Assembly (NCBI RefSeq): GCF_000820765.1
Contig: NZ_CCYH01000017.1
Span: 1-47,099 of the forward strand
Length of the DNA stretch: 47,099 bases
Direction of reading: 5' to 3'
From: Candidatus Soleaferrea massiliensis AP7
GTDB taxonomy: Bacteria; Bacillota; Clostridia; Oscillospirales; Ruminococcaceae
The notes below the pieces were generated by a model. The model was given only the letters and a program-made list of their open reading frames with translations. It was not told where the DNA came from and searched no databases. The position numbers and the translations under genes were made by a program. This document shows positions 8,579-17,997 of this stretch, piece by piece; position 1 is the stretch's first letter, and each line of letters opens with the position of its first letter.

Positions 8579-9328
8579 TTGTAGCTTTAGCGCAACAAAA
8601 TCACCGGCTCTATCGGAGAGAATAAAAAGCTTTAGCTTTCAGGATAGAGGGAAAAGAATGACAACGATCATTTCGTTCAAAGCGGGGAGCTATAGAGATA
8701 TAACTGCTTTGGCAGCTGCAGTGCGTGTGATGCAAATGACGGTTATTCAGTGTTTCTTAAAAGGCCGGCCGGTATGCTGCGCTTCCAGGGCTGGTGTATA
8801 CCTCCGGTTCAATTGGTGGTTTTGATTGATGTAGCTTTGAAGAAACTACCGGTTTTGCCGGTAGGAATAAAAATCTTTGGGTGCGGGCATGTCTTCTTCT
8901 GCCGAAAAGACACGGGTTTGGCGACCGCATTGTACAGAGAAAAAAGAAACGTTGGCAATGACTGGCAGGAACAGTTTACCATCTATGAGAGGAACGCAGC
9001 AGCGGGATATAAACGGTTTTAGCCTCTGTATATCAATAGGGCGGGCATTGCGAAAGGGTGTGGGATGTTGCCGCCGTATATCGGCAACCCGCGGGGAAAA
9101 GGGGATGCCGATATGGATTTTCAGTTGCATGGGAAGAGGATCAATATATAAACAGATTGTAAAATGGAGCGGGGAGATATTGACATCGGGAATTGTATCT
9201 CATACAATGAGGAACAAATATCATTTTGAAGAAAGGAACCACACCGCCATTATGGACGACGCCGACAGCAGCGAAGCTGACCGAAGCCACAATTTGATTG
9301 ATTTAAAACCGAACAGGTATCCCATACT
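8579..9328 (+). other. Long 5' leader of the cation ATPase, candidate cis-regulatory RNA
   Basis: About 750 nt between the previous operon and the ATPase gene hold no convincing gene. Two similar segments stand at 8580-8635 and 8829-8880. Each has TGTAGCTTT, then an A-rich piece, an ACCGG/CCGG hairpin, and GAATAAAAA near the end. A further hairpin pairs ATATCGGCA (9078-9086) with TGCCGATAT (9106-9114). Together with the terminator just before the gene this suggests a metal-sensing or attenuation leader. I looked for the manganese riboswitch signature GGGGAGTAG and did not find it, so no class is assigned. Confidence 0.35.
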
Positions 9329-9377
9329 AGGCATAACATGCGCCCTTTTTTAAGGGTTTGGCAGGTTATGCCTTTTT
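9329..9377 (+). terminator. Terminator or attenuator just upstream of the ATPase gene
   Basis: AGGCATAAC (9329-9337) pairs with GTTATGCCT (9365-9373) and is followed directly by further Ts. A smaller CCCTT/AAGGG hairpin is nested inside. It sits only 83 nt before the ATPase start with no gene before it, so it fits transcription attenuation better than the end of a transcript. Confidence 0.6.
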
Positions 9378-9459
9378 GTATTTTCATCTTTGCTGAAACC
9401 CGCCAAACGGCGGTCAGAAAATATGATTGTTTAGAGGAGAAAGGAGTGATATATCCAGT

Positions 9460-12120
9460 ATGGATAGTCACGGACAGACATCCTGGCATGCAAAGCCGGT
9501 CACCGAGGTATATGAAACGCTGCACACCTCAGAGGAGGGCCTGAGCGATGCCGAGGCGGCAGACAGACTGGAAAGAGACGGACGCAACGAGCTGCGCGCG
9601 AAACCGCCGAAAAAGTTTCTTGAGATGCTGAAAGCGCAGATTTTGGACCCCATGGTGCTGATTCTCATCGGCGCCGCGGCGTTTTCTGCCATCCTGAGGG
9701 AATGGACCGAAGCGGTCGTCATCTTTGCGATTGTCGTACTCAATGCCGTTATCGGCATTGTACAGGAGAAAAAGGCGCAGTCCTCGCTGGAAGCGCTGCG
9801 CAGCATAAGCGCCCCGTCCGCCCGGGTGCTGCGGCAGGGTGAGGAGAGCATCGTACCGGCCGTCGAACTGGTGGCGGGCGACGTGGTGTTCCTGAGCGAC
9901 GGCGACATAGTTCCCGCCGATATGCGGCTGATCGATTCCGCGAATCTGAAGGTGCAGGAGGCCTCCCTGACCGGCGAGTCGGTGCCCTCGGAAAAGGACG
10001 CCGACGAGCTGCTGCCCGAAGGCTGTCCGCTCGGCGACCGTGGCAACATGGTTTACACCTCCTCGATTGTAACCTATGGACGCGGTACCGGCGTGGTGAC
10101 CGCCACCGGCATGAACACCGAGATGGGCAGCATCGCCGGCATGCTTGACAATCAGGATGAGCTGGATACTCCGCTCAAGCGCAAGCTGAACGCGGTGGGA
10201 AAAACGCTGACGATTGTGGGGCTGATTGTCTGCGTCCTGATTTTTGCGATCGGCGCGTTGTACCAGCGTCCGCTGATCCCGCAGTTCCTTGTGGCGATCT
10301 CGCTTGCCATCTCCATCATACCGGAGGGCCTGCCGGCCACCGCCACCATCGTCATGGCGCTGGGCGTACAGCGCATGGCGAGACGCAACGCGCTGATCCG
10401 CAAGCTGCCCGCGGTGGAGACCCTGGGCAGCGCAACGGTCATCTGCAGCGACAAAACGGGTACCCTCACACTGAATAAGATGACGGTTACCCATATTGCG
10501 GTCAACGGCGACTTTGAAGCCGGACGGACGACGCCGGTGGAAGCCGCCGCGGACCAGCATCCGGATGTCTACAAGGAGCTGGTCTATGCCGCGGCGCTCT
10601 GCAATGACGCCAGCCTGGACCCGGACCATCCGGGCGAAATCATCGGAGACCCCACCGAAGGTGCGCTGATTCACATGGCGCAGGCGTTCGGCATCGACCA
10701 CGAGTCGCTGGAGGATACGTATCCGCGCGTGTTTGAACAGCCGTTTGATTCCGACCGGAAGCGCATGACCACGGTCCATCCCATCAACGGCAGATCCGTT
10801 GCCTACACGAAAGGCGCTGTGGATGAAATGCTCGGACTGTGCACGCATATCCTGACGGCGCAGGGGGTGCGGCCCATGACCGGAACCGATAAAGCGCATG
10901 TTTCAAAGCTCTGCCTTGCCATGTCGAAAGACGCGCTGCGCGTGCTCGGCTTTGCGATGCGCACATTGGAAACCATCCCCGACGAGGATGATGAGGATAT
11001 CGAATTTGATATGACCTTTATCGGCGCGGCCGGTATGATCGATCCGCCGCGCAAAGAGGTGGCGGAGTCGGTGCGCACCTGCCGGGAAGCGGGCATCCGC
11101 ACCATGATGATCACCGGCGACCATAAGGTGACGGCGCTTGCCATCGCCAGAGAGCTGGAAATCTATCGGGAGGGCGATACGGTCCTGTCCGGCGATGAGC
11201 TGGATGACCTGACCGATGACGAGCTGGATGCATCGGTGAAAACCACGACCGTCTTTGCGCGCGTTTCTCCGGCGGATAAGCTGCGCATCATACAGAGCTT
11301 GAAGCGTATCGGGGAGACGGCAGCCATGACCGGCGACGGTGTGAACGATTCCCCGGCGCTGAAGGCTGCGGACATCGGCGTGGCCATGGGCGTCACCGGA
11401 ACCGATGTTGCCAAGGACGCTTCGGATATGATCCTGCTGGACGACAGCTTTACCACCATCGCCTATGCGATCAAGGAGGGCCGCAGGGTTTACCGCAACA
11501 TCCAGAAGGTGATTCAGTTCCTTCTGGCGGGCAATATCGCGGAGATCCTGACCTTGTTTGTGGCGACCGTGTTCAACTGGGACGCGCCGCTCTTAGCCAT
11601 CCACATTCTATGGGTAAACCTTGCCACGGCGACGCTGCCGGCTCTTGCCCTGGGCGTTGATCCGGCCAGCAGGAACATCATGAAGCACCGGCCGGTGAAG
11701 TCCGGAACCCTGTTTGAAAAGGATCTGATACGCCGGGTCGTGACACAGGGAATCTTTGTGGCGGCCATGACGATTGCAGCCTATTGGGCAGGCGTCAGCA
11801 TGGGAAATCATACTGTAGGGCAGACCATGGCCTTCTGTGTGCTTGCCTTCTCACAGATGCTGCGTGCCTTTAACCAGCGTTCCAACACCGAGCCGATCTG
11901 GGTGCGGGCTGAAGGCGTCAATCCATGGCTGTTCGTTTCCTTTGCGGTATCCCTGCTGCTGATGGCATGCATTCTGCTGATACCGGCCCTGCAGAACGCC
12001 TTTCGATTGACCCTGCTTTCCGGAACACAGTGGATGGTTGTAATCGGTCTTTCCCTGCTCTCTGTGATCCAGGTGGAATTGGTGAAGCTGATAAAGCGGG
12101 TCAGGAAGAAAAATGCTTAA
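9460..12120 (+). CDS. P2-type cation-transporting ATPase with altered M6 ion site
   Basis: This 886-aa pump moves cations across the membrane using ATP. Motifs in order are TGES (171-174, dephosphorylation), IPEGLPA in M4, DKTGT with phosphorylated Asp331, and GDGVNDS (about 625). About ten hydrophobic segments are visible, as in the SERCA/PMR1 class. In M6 the usual NLVTDGLP reads NLATATLP, so the ion-binding Asp (SERCA Asp800) is Ala724; the M5 Glu and M4 Glu remain. The transported ion is therefore probably not handled as in a two-site Ca2+ pump. I chose the ATG start; an in-frame TTG at 9427 would add 11 residues. It is monocistronic and ends at a strong terminator. Confidence 0.9.
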   Translation: MDSHGQTSWHAKPVTEVYETLHTSEEGLSDAEAADRLERDGRNELRAKPPKKFLEMLKAQILDPMVLILIGAAAFSAILREWTEAVVIFAIVVLNAVIGIVQEKKAQSSLEALRSISAPSARVLRQGEESIVPAVELVAGDVVFLSDGDIVPADMRLIDSANLKVQEASLTGESVPSEKDADELLPEGCPLGDRGNMVYTSSIVTYGRGTGVVTATGMNTEMGSIAGMLDNQDELDTPLKRKLNAVGKTLTIVGLIVCVLIFAIGALYQRPLIPQFLVAISLAISIIPEGLPATATIVMALGVQRMARRNALIRKLPAVETLGSATVICSDKTGTLTLNKMTVTHIAVNGDFEAGRTTPVEAAADQHPDVYKELVYAAALCNDASLDPDHPGEIIGDPTEGALIHMAQAFGIDHESLEDTYPRVFEQPFDSDRKRMTTVHPINGRSVAYTKGAVDEMLGLCTHILTAQGVRPMTGTDKAHVSKLCLAMSKDALRVLGFAMRTLETIPDEDDEDIEFDMTFIGAAGMIDPPRKEVAESVRTCREAGIRTMMITGDHKVTALAIARELEIYREGDTVLSGDELDDLTDDELDASVKTTTVFARVSPADKLRIIQSLKRIGETAAMTGDGVNDSPALKAADIGVAMGVTGTDVAKDASDMILLDDSFTTIAYAIKEGRRVYRNIQKVIQFLLAGNIAEILTLFVATVFNWDAPLLAIHILWVNLATATLPALALGVDPASRNIMKHRPVKSGTLFEKDLIRRVVTQGIFVAAMTIAAYWAGVSMGNHTVGQTMAFCVLAFSQMLRAFNQRSNTEPIWVRAEGVNPWLFVSFAVSLLLMACILLIPALQNAFRLTLLSGTQWMVVIGLSLLSVIQVELVKLIKRVRKKNA

Positions 12121-12240
12121 CAGTACATCCGATCTGCTGGAGCTTTCAGTGGAGATGCTCAAGAAACACACGCAGGTAAAATCATGAAGGAATAAAAAAC
12201 ACAATGGCAGAATACCTGAACAGCCTTTCTTGGTAAAATG

Positions 12241-12279
12241 AATCAAAAAGAGCTTTCCATTGGAAAGCTCTTTTTGATT
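12241..12279. terminator. Bidirectional terminator
   Basis: The arms AATCAAAAAGAGCTTTCCA (12241-12259) and its perfect complement (12261-12279) give a hairpin with A-rich and T-rich flanks. It can stop transcription of the ATPase on the plus strand and of the ABC/two-component cluster on the minus strand. Confidence 0.75.
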
Positions 12280-12424
12280 TCTTATATGCTTTGTGTCGTT
12301 TAAAGGACCTGGGATAAGAACAGGTTTTTATGAATACGGTATAGAAAAAGATGTCACACTGCACTTAAAATGAACTGAATCATCGAATTCCGCGATTGGA
12401 AAGCCTTTAACTGCATTCTGGCCG

Positions 12425-12760
12425 ACAATGTTATCAAAAAACGCTATTGACAAAAAGGGCCGTTGATGCGCCGGTTTTCGCATCTTTACCGTTGGTCTGC
12501 AGGATATCCTTCACACCGGACATACCGGTTGGCAAAAGGACGGAGAAATGGATGTCCCCGGCAGTGAAGCATCCTGCTGGTTTTGATAACTTGACGGTCC
12601 TCATAATTTTTCGGTCTGGCTGAACGGTTTGCTCGGCGTTTTCGGTTGTATCAGGATATTGGCTCTGGCTTGTGCTGCCACCGTTCCGTTTTCCAGAGCA
12701 GATGATTTGGCAGGTGGCTGAGACCGACTGTGTTTTGGTCAGCGCATGGGGGATGGGCTG
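12425..12760 (-). pseudogene. Decayed 3' end of another permease/lipoprotein copy
   Basis: At 12465-12500 the DNA matches, with many changes, the 3' part of the lipoprotein gene at 12946 (shared GGGCCGTTGAT and GCGCCG words). At 12650-12725 it matches the FtsX-permease gene around 13605-13685 (shared GTATCAGGATAT, then GGC, GCTGCC, GTTCCG and GATGAT at the same distances). The order permease then lipoprotein is that of the intact cluster. The 171-codon minus-strand frame across it resembles nothing and is not taken as a gene. It looks like the relic of a tandem duplication. Confidence 0.5.
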
Positions 12761-12945
12761 ATTCCGCCTGTGCTCCAAAAAGGATGTACGGTGGAATCCT
12801 TTCTGGCTAAAACACGCAGAGCAAAGATCATGGCAATATACTGTCAAAACGGTCAATGATGGGTTCTGCTTTACCTGATGGCGAGAGGATTGGTTATGTA
12901 CCAGATTACAGCATGGAACGTTTTTAATCAGTCGTTTGGATTTGC

Positions 12946-13389
12946 TCAACTTCCAAATCCGATGGAATAAAAAGCGTTCACCGCGTTTTGGTCCACATTG
13001 CCGTCTAAAAATACCATAAAATACGGGCCGTTGATCGCGCCGATTTGAACGGTCTTACCTTTTACTGTGACCTGGTTCGCTTCGTAGGCGTCAAAATACG
13101 CGTTGGAGGAAGACGGGTCGTATTGCAGAAATACGACGTTTCCATATGCGATTCCTCTTTCAGCGCCGATATCCTTGACATCCAGTGTTTCCGGTTTGCC
13201 GCTGATGCCGCCTGCCTTTTCTACGGCTGCGATCAGATCGTCGAGATTGTAGGCCGCATCCGTCTGCTGGTTGGCGTTTGGACTTCTTCCGGCCTGACTG
13301 TTTCCGGATGTGCCGCTCGACGGGTCAGCGCAGGCTGTCAACGAGACCAGCAGGACCATTGTCATCAGAAACATCACATATTTTTTCAT
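12946..13389 (-). CDS. Small secreted lipoprotein of an ABC-transporter cluster
   Basis: The 147-aa protein has a lipoprotein signal peptide with the lipobox LTAC (Cys20), a Ser/Gly/Asn-rich linker to about residue 45, and one globular domain with the segment GNVVFLQYDPSSSNAYFDAYEANQ in two halves. I do not recognise the family. It is the last gene of a minus-strand cluster, 23 nt after the second permease. It would sit on the outer membrane face near the transporter, perhaps as substrate binder or sensor, which is inferred from position only. Confidence 0.75.
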   Translation of the reverse strand: MKKYVMFLMTMVLLVSLTACADPSSGTSGNSQAGRSPNANQQTDAAYNLDDLIAAVEKAGGISGKPETLDVKDIGAERGIAYGNVVFLQYDPSSSNAYFDAYEANQVTVKGKTVQIGAINGPYFMVFLDGNVDQNAVNAFYSIGFGS

Positions 13390-13412
13390 TGTAATTTCTC
13401 CATTCTGTGCAT

Positions 13413-14681
13413 TTAATTTCGTTCGGATAAGATTTTGTTCGGTTCAAACCGGGTGATGTACAGGATTCCCGCCGCACTGGATATGCCTGCCAGCAGGAGG
13501 GCGACCAGGCTGATTTCTCCGGCTGCCGAGGCTGTCATGCGAATTTGAATCACCGAATGATTCTCTTCATCTTCCTGTCCGGAAGCCGCCGGTTCACTGT
13601 GCGTCGTCTGCTGTATCAGGATATCGGCCACCGGCTGCGCTGCCGCTGTTCCGGCTCCCAGACCGATGATCAGGCAGGCGGCTGTAACCGCCACCGCCTC
13701 GGTGAGCATGCTGAGAATGACCTTTCCTTTTTTCATTCCCATGGCCCGCAGAACGCCGACTTCATATTTTCGTTCCCGCATGGACATCACCGATACGAGA
13801 ATCAGAACGGCTGCGCCCAGTATCAGCACCACCATCAGAAAGACATTGCTGATGCCTGACAGCTTTTCCACAGGGGCTACCACCTGCTGATATTCCTCTT
13901 CATTGGCTGTAACGGTGCAGGAGGCGGGCAGCCCCTTTCCGCGCAGCTCGTTTTGAAATGCTTCCAGCAGATCGGGACTCCTGAGAAAATAGACGGCATC
14001 AAACAGCTGTCCTGTGCTGTTTACCATAAAATCAATCGCGGCGGCTGTTTCCACCGTGGTGATGATTTCATTGTTCCGGTTGTAAAGCGGCACCCCCATC
14101 TGTCCGCCGGTGCCGTTGACGGAGTTGTCCGAATAAATTCCAGAGACTTTCAGCGTGGCCGTTCCAGATTTCTCCGCATCCGCCGGCAGGAGCTTTATCT
14201 CCGCGCCAATGTGCAGGGAGTTGAGCTTGGCGAATGCTTCGCTTACCAGGCATTCGTTCTTTTTTTCCGGCGCCTTTCCCTGCGTGATGCTGCGAAGGCC
14301 CTTTCGGAAATCCTCACCCAGATCGGCGCGGGAGGCTGAAATCAGGATCATATTGGCGTTCCCGTCCGGCGTTTCCTCATCCAGCGCCCGCAGGCCGTCC
14401 AGCCTGCCGTATGCCGTCATGGAAAACTCTGTTTTCTGCAGCAGGTCGGATTCCCCGTATTTCAAGTAATCCGAGATCTTTGGCGCCTTTGCACTGGTCG
14501 GTTCGATGGTCACCTGGTTGCCAAACTGGGTGTAGGCGTTGTCAATGATTGATTTTGTGGCGTCACTGATCAAAAAGGAAACAGATGCCGCGAAAATGAT
14601 GAGAAACGTGATCAGTGCCAGGATGATATTCCGGCCCTTGTTCCGGAAAATATTCCGGATAGCGTTTTCAAAGAGATACAT
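13413..14681 (-). CDS. FtsX-like (MacB-type) ABC transporter permease
   Basis: The 422-aa protein has an N-terminal membrane segment after the conserved NAIRNIFRNKGRN, a large extracellular MacB-like domain (about residues 50-270), and three C-terminal membrane segments. Between them stands RERKYEVGVLRAMGMKKGK, the cytoplasmic motif of FtsX permeases. Such permeases work with LolD-like ATPases in export or extraction of peptides, antibiotics or lipoproteins rather than through a classical channel. It is paired with the permease domain of the fused protein at 15388, so the transporter is probably a heterodimer. Confidence 0.9.
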   Translation of the reverse strand: MYLFENAIRNIFRNKGRNIILALITFLIIFAASVSFLISDATKSIIDNAYTQFGNQVTIEPTSAKAPKISDYLKYGESDLLQKTEFSMTAYGRLDGLRALDEETPDGNANMILISASRADLGEDFRKGLRSITQGKAPEKKNECLVSEAFAKLNSLHIGAEIKLLPADAEKSGTATLKVSGIYSDNSVNGTGGQMGVPLYNRNNEIITTVETAAAIDFMVNSTGQLFDAVYFLRSPDLLEAFQNELRGKGLPASCTVTANEEEYQQVVAPVEKLSGISNVFLMVVLILGAAVLILVSVMSMRERKYEVGVLRAMGMKKGKVILSMLTEAVAVTAACLIIGLGAGTAAAQPVADILIQQTTHSEPAASGQEDEENHSVIQIRMTASAAGEISLVALLLAGISSAAGILYITRFEPNKILSERN

Positions 14682-14717
14682 ATTGGGTTCCTCCGAATAG
14701 ATTTGATGGGGCCGGCC

Positions 14718-15386
14718 TCATTTCAGAAACACGAGGTTGCCTGCGTTGAGTCCCCACAGCTCGTCGGCATATTTGGATACCGCTTTGGAGTGGGTGACGA
14801 CGATGACGCATTTCCCTTCCTCATGGGCAAGGGACTGCAAAATTCCCATGATGTTTTTTTCCGTGTCCCCATCCAGATTTCCGGTCGGCTCGTCGGCGAT
14901 GATGATGTCCGGATTGTGCGAGATAGCGCGGGCAATCCCCACCCGCTGCTGTTCCCCGCCGGAGAGCTTCAGCACCTTTCTTTTTGCCGTTTCCCGGTCG
15001 ATGCCGACCCTTTCCAGAAGCTTCAGGGCATACTCCTTTTTATCCTTTTCCCGGCTTCCGCTGATGTTCATGGAAAGCACGATGTTCTCCAGCGCCGTGG
15101 CGTTGGTCAGCAAATTGTACCCCTGAAAGATTACGCCGATGCTTTTGGCGCGGTAGTTGTCCCGGTCCAGCGTCTTCATGTCCTGCCCTTCGTAGCGCAT
15201 GGCTCCCTCCGTACACAGATCCAGCCCGGATATCAGGGAAAGCAGGGTGCTTTTGCCTGCACCGGATTTTCCCATCACCACATATAGCTTTCCCGATTCA
15301 AATTCCATATTGATTTCTTTTAATACTCTTTTAGCGGTTCCCGCATATTGATAGGAAACCTGCTCTAATTGTAATACCTTCATCAT
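14718..15386 (-). CDS. LolD/MacB-type ABC transporter ATPase
   Basis: The 222-aa ATP-binding subunit has Walker A GKSGAGKST, Q-loop FQGYNLL, the signature LSGGEQQR, Walker B IIIADEPTG and the switch His in VTHS. This is the usual size for the FtsX-associated group. It lies between the two permease genes, one base after the first permease frame ends, so translation is probably coupled. It energises the permease pair for efflux or relief of an envelope-active compound. Confidence 0.93.
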   Translation of the reverse strand: MMKVLQLEQVSYQYAGTAKRVLKEINMEFESGKLYVVMGKSGAGKSTLLSLISGLDLCTEGAMRYEGQDMKTLDRDNYRAKSIGVIFQGYNLLTNATALENIVLSMNISGSREKDKKEYALKLLERVGIDRETAKRKVLKLSGGEQQRVGIARAISHNPDIIIADEPTGNLDGDTEKNIMGILQSLAHEEGKCVIVVTHSKAVSKYADELWGLNAGNLVFLK

Positions 15387-15387
15387 G

Positions 15388-17997
15388 TCAGTTCCTTTCA
15401 GATAAAATTTTGACCGGCTCGTACCGCGTGATGAAGATTACGCCGGCTGCACTGGAGAGAAGGGCCAGAAGCAGGGCGATCCATGCAATCTGTCCGATTG
15501 CCGGTCCGCTCAGCTGAATATTCAGCTCTGTAATGGCATTTTCGCTTGTTTGAATGGCATTGCTGATTTCCATATTGTTGTTTGGCGCCTCTTGAGATTG
15601 AGATGTCTGTACCTGGCTTTGCAGCAGGGTATCCGCAATGGGCTGAGAGGCGGCCGCGCCGATTCCCAGGCCGATCACCAGACAGGCGGCCGTGATGACC
15701 AGCATCTCGGTTATCATGCCGAGAGCGACCTTCGCTTTCTTCATTCCCATGGCCCGCAGCACGCCGACCTCATATTTGCGTTCTCGGATTGCCATGGTAG
15801 AGAGCAGGATGAGGATTAAAGAACCGAGCACCAGCACCACCACAAGGAAAATAGTCACGATACGGGAGATTCCCTCCACTGGGCCCACCACTTTGTTGTA
15901 TCTCTCCGCGTCTGCCGAGACGGTGTAATAGTTTGGAAGGCCCTTTTCATACAGTTCCTGCTGAAATTTCTCAGCCAGTTCGGGATTTTTCAGGACAAAG
16001 ATTGCCTGAATATCCAGCATACCGCTGCTCTTTTCTTTTTCGTACAGCGGGAGACCGGTAAATGTATCCAGGCTGGTCAGAATCTCGTTTCCGCGGTTGG
16101 TGGAGGATGTGACCATTCCACCGTTGTCCGCGGGCGTATTGTCCTCGTAAATGCCGCTGACCGTCAGGCTCTGGGAGACCGGTTCTTCTCCTGTATAGGA
16201 ATAGTTTGTAAAGGTGATTTTTGATCCGACCTTCAGGTTGTTGAGCTTGGCGAATTTTTGACTGATCAGACATTCGCCTTTCTTCTCAAATGGTTTTCCT
16301 TCCGCTACTTTTCGAAGGCCGTTTTGGAATTCCGAATTGATTTCAGGATTGGAAAATCCGATGAGGCTGGCAATCGGGCGGGTGAAGAAGTTGTCCGCGC
16401 CGCCGTCCTGCTGCCCCTCGCCGCCTTCTTCCTGCACCAGCCCGGCTCCGTCGCTTTTTCCCTGATCAAGGGTTTTAAGCTCCTGCATTATCACAAAAGC
16501 GTTCGCGGCAAATTCTTTGCTTTTAAGGAGTTCCGATTTCCCATATGCCTGGTAATCCTCCAGAGAAGGCACTTTCAGACTGCCAAGGGAAATGTTCTGA
16601 TCCTCAATCTTTTTGTTGCTGCGTATCAGAGAAACCTCCGCTCCAAATTTGGCTTTATAGGCATCGATAACACTGCCGGTTGCTGTGTTGATGACGATGG
16701 ACACCACCGTGGATAAAATCATGAGGAGGATGATACAGAACAGCAGAATGTTCCGCCCTTTGTTTCGCCAGATATTTTTCAATGCGTTTGTCAGTACATA
16801 CATGTGGTTTGGTACCTCCGCTTCCTTGAGACTCGAACGGTTGTCCGGTTTACAGGCATCAGTATAACACACCGTATGTTTCCTGAATGTTTCCGCCGGG
16901 CCGGCGGGGGAAACTTTTTTCTGCGGAAACGACAGGTAAAAGGTGGAGCCCTCGCCCGGAATGCTGTCCACCGTCACGAAGCCGCCGCACAGATCGCAGA
17001 CATGGGCTACAAGGCTCAGCCCAATGCCGTACCCGTCCCGGTTCAGGCCGTTAACCCGATAGCGGTGCTGAAAGATTTTTTTCTGATCTTTCCCGGATAT
17101 TCCGGGTCCATGATCCTTTACGGTCACCACGACGCTGCCATGTATGCATTTCACCCGGACCTCCACCGGTTTGCCTTCACCATATTTGACCGCATTGTCA
17201 ACCAGATTGCTGACAGCCCGGATGATCCAGCGCTCTTTTCCGGCAATGATGGTTTCGTCCCTGTCGTCAAAATCAAAGGACAGGACGTCCGACACCTTCC
17301 GGTACGCGTCGCAGACAGCTGCGCAGACCGCCGTCACATCTACGTCGCCTGCGGCGTCCGCACCGCTGTCGCTCAGCGTAAGAATGTCATCGATGCCGGC
17401 GGTCAGATTGTCCAGCTCTGCAAGATAGGAGCGGTTTTCATCCAGTTCCATGCGGGTGCGCATGCGGGCGATGGTGTTTTTCTGTTCATGGGAGAGATAA
17501 GAATTCAGGCGCTTGTAGTCCTCAAATGGGACGTCCAGGCGTTTGCGGAGGGTTTCGTACGCCGGTTCCAGATCATCCGACAGATTCCACGGCTTGTCCT
17601 CCTGTACGAGGGTGTGCAGCTTTCCCGCGATCTGCCGGGTGCTTTTCGCCTGTATGCGTTTTAAAAGAAACCAGAACGCCACCGAAGTGATCAGTAAAAA
17701 CAGACAGAAGAAGATGGTCAGAGGGACCAGCCTTCCTATCATCTGTGCATAATAGGCCTGGCTCAGTTGATCCAAACCGACGACCTGTCCGGGTCCAATA
17801 ATCCCGTAGCCCTGATGCTGCAGCTGGTTTTGTGTGGCCTGGTCCAGTGTGTAATACGCTTCGCTGCCGGATGAAGAATATGGATCCGATTCCTGGAGTT
17901 GATGCTGAAAAAGGACAATGCATCCCAAAAACGCAATGGTCACCAGCAGGGCGTAGAGCAGAAAGACAATGCCGATTTTCAGTTTTCTTTTTCGCAT
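15388..17997 (-). CDS. Histidine kinase fused in frame to an FtsX-like permease
   Basis: One 869-codon frame joins two usually separate proteins. Residues 1-360 are a sensor kinase with two membrane segments (about 8-30 and 90-112), an extracellular loop of about 55 residues, phospho-acceptor His170 in LSHEQKN, N-box SNLVDNAVKYG (264-274), DHGPGI (295) and GYGIGLSL (322). Residues 399-869 are a complete FtsX permease starting MYVLTNALKNIWRNKGRN, like the separate permease at 14681. The linker (361-398) does not look like protein. Its DNA holds an 11-bp direct repeat, a TATACT box, and GGAGGT 10 nt before the ATG of residue 399. The permease is thus probably also made alone, and the fusion is recent loss of the kinase stop codon or a sequencing artefact. 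The start overlaps the response regulator by 19 nt. Confidence 0.85.
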   Translation of the reverse strand: MRKRKLKIGIVFLLYALLVTIAFLGCIVLFQHQLQESDPYSSSGSEAYYTLDQATQNQLQHQGYGIIGPGQVVGLDQLSQAYYAQMIGRLVPLTIFFCLFLLITSVAFWFLLKRIQAKSTRQIAGKLHTLVQEDKPWNLSDDLEPAYETLRKRLDVPFEDYKRLNSYLSHEQKNTIARMRTRMELDENRSYLAELDNLTAGIDDILTLSDSGADAAGDVDVTAVCAAVCDAYRKVSDVLSFDFDDRDETIIAGKERWIIRAVSNLVDNAVKYGEGKPVEVRVKCIHGSVVVTVKDHGPGISGKDQKKIFQHRYRVNGLNRDGYGIGLSLVAHVCDLCGGFVTVDSIPGEGSTFYLSFPQKKVSPAGPAETFRKHTVCYTDACKPDNRSSLKEAEVPNHMYVLTNALKNIWRNKGRNILLFCIILLMILSTVVSIVINTATGSVIDAYKAKFGAEVSLIRSNKKIEDQNISLGSLKVPSLEDYQAYGKSELLKSKEFAANAFVIMQELKTLDQGKSDGAGLVQEEGGEGQQDGGADNFFTRPIASLIGFSNPEINSEFQNGLRKVAEGKPFEKKGECLISQKFAKLNNLKVGSKITFTNYSYTGEEPVSQSLTVSGIYEDNTPADNGGMVTSSTNRGNEILTSLDTFTGLPLYEKEKSSGMLDIQAIFVLKNPELAEKFQQELYEKGLPNYYTVSADAERYNKVVGPVEGISRIVTIFLVVVLVLGSLILILLSTMAIRERKYEVGVLRAMGMKKAKVALGMITEMLVITAACLVIGLGIGAAASQPIADTLLQSQVQTSQSQEAPNNNMEISNAIQTSENAITELNIQLSGPAIGQIAWIALLLALLSSAAGVIFITRYEPVKILSERN
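16861..16894 (-). promoter_or_regulatory. Internal operator-promoter for the permease part
   Basis: On the minus strand GGAAACAT is repeated 11 bp apart (16894-16887 and 16883-16876), and 9 bp further stands TATACT (16866-16861). This is the layout expected for activation by an OmpR-type regulator, most simply the one encoded at 17979. It lies within the kinase-permease linker. The permease ribosome binding site GGAGGT is at 16819-16814. Confidence 0.65.

Noticed and set aside
8579..9328. Manganese (yybP-ykoY) or magnesium riboswitch before the ATPase
   Set aside because: The conserved GGGGAGTAG core and the distal CAAGACC segment were not found, and no magnesium-box pattern is visible.
8541..9353. 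Short overlapping frames between the matrix operon and the ATPase
   Set aside because: None has a ribosome binding site, protein-like composition or recognisable motif. The stretch fits a leader better.
9529..10899. Long minus-strand frame (456 codons) opposite the first ATPase gene
   Set aside because: It is His/Arg/Gln-rich shadow coding with no motif, and the plus-strand gene is certain.
12434..12949. 171-codon minus-strand frame
   Set aside because: It is Cys/Ser/Thr/Gln-rich without pattern and covers the decayed permease/lipoprotein copy in the wrong frame.
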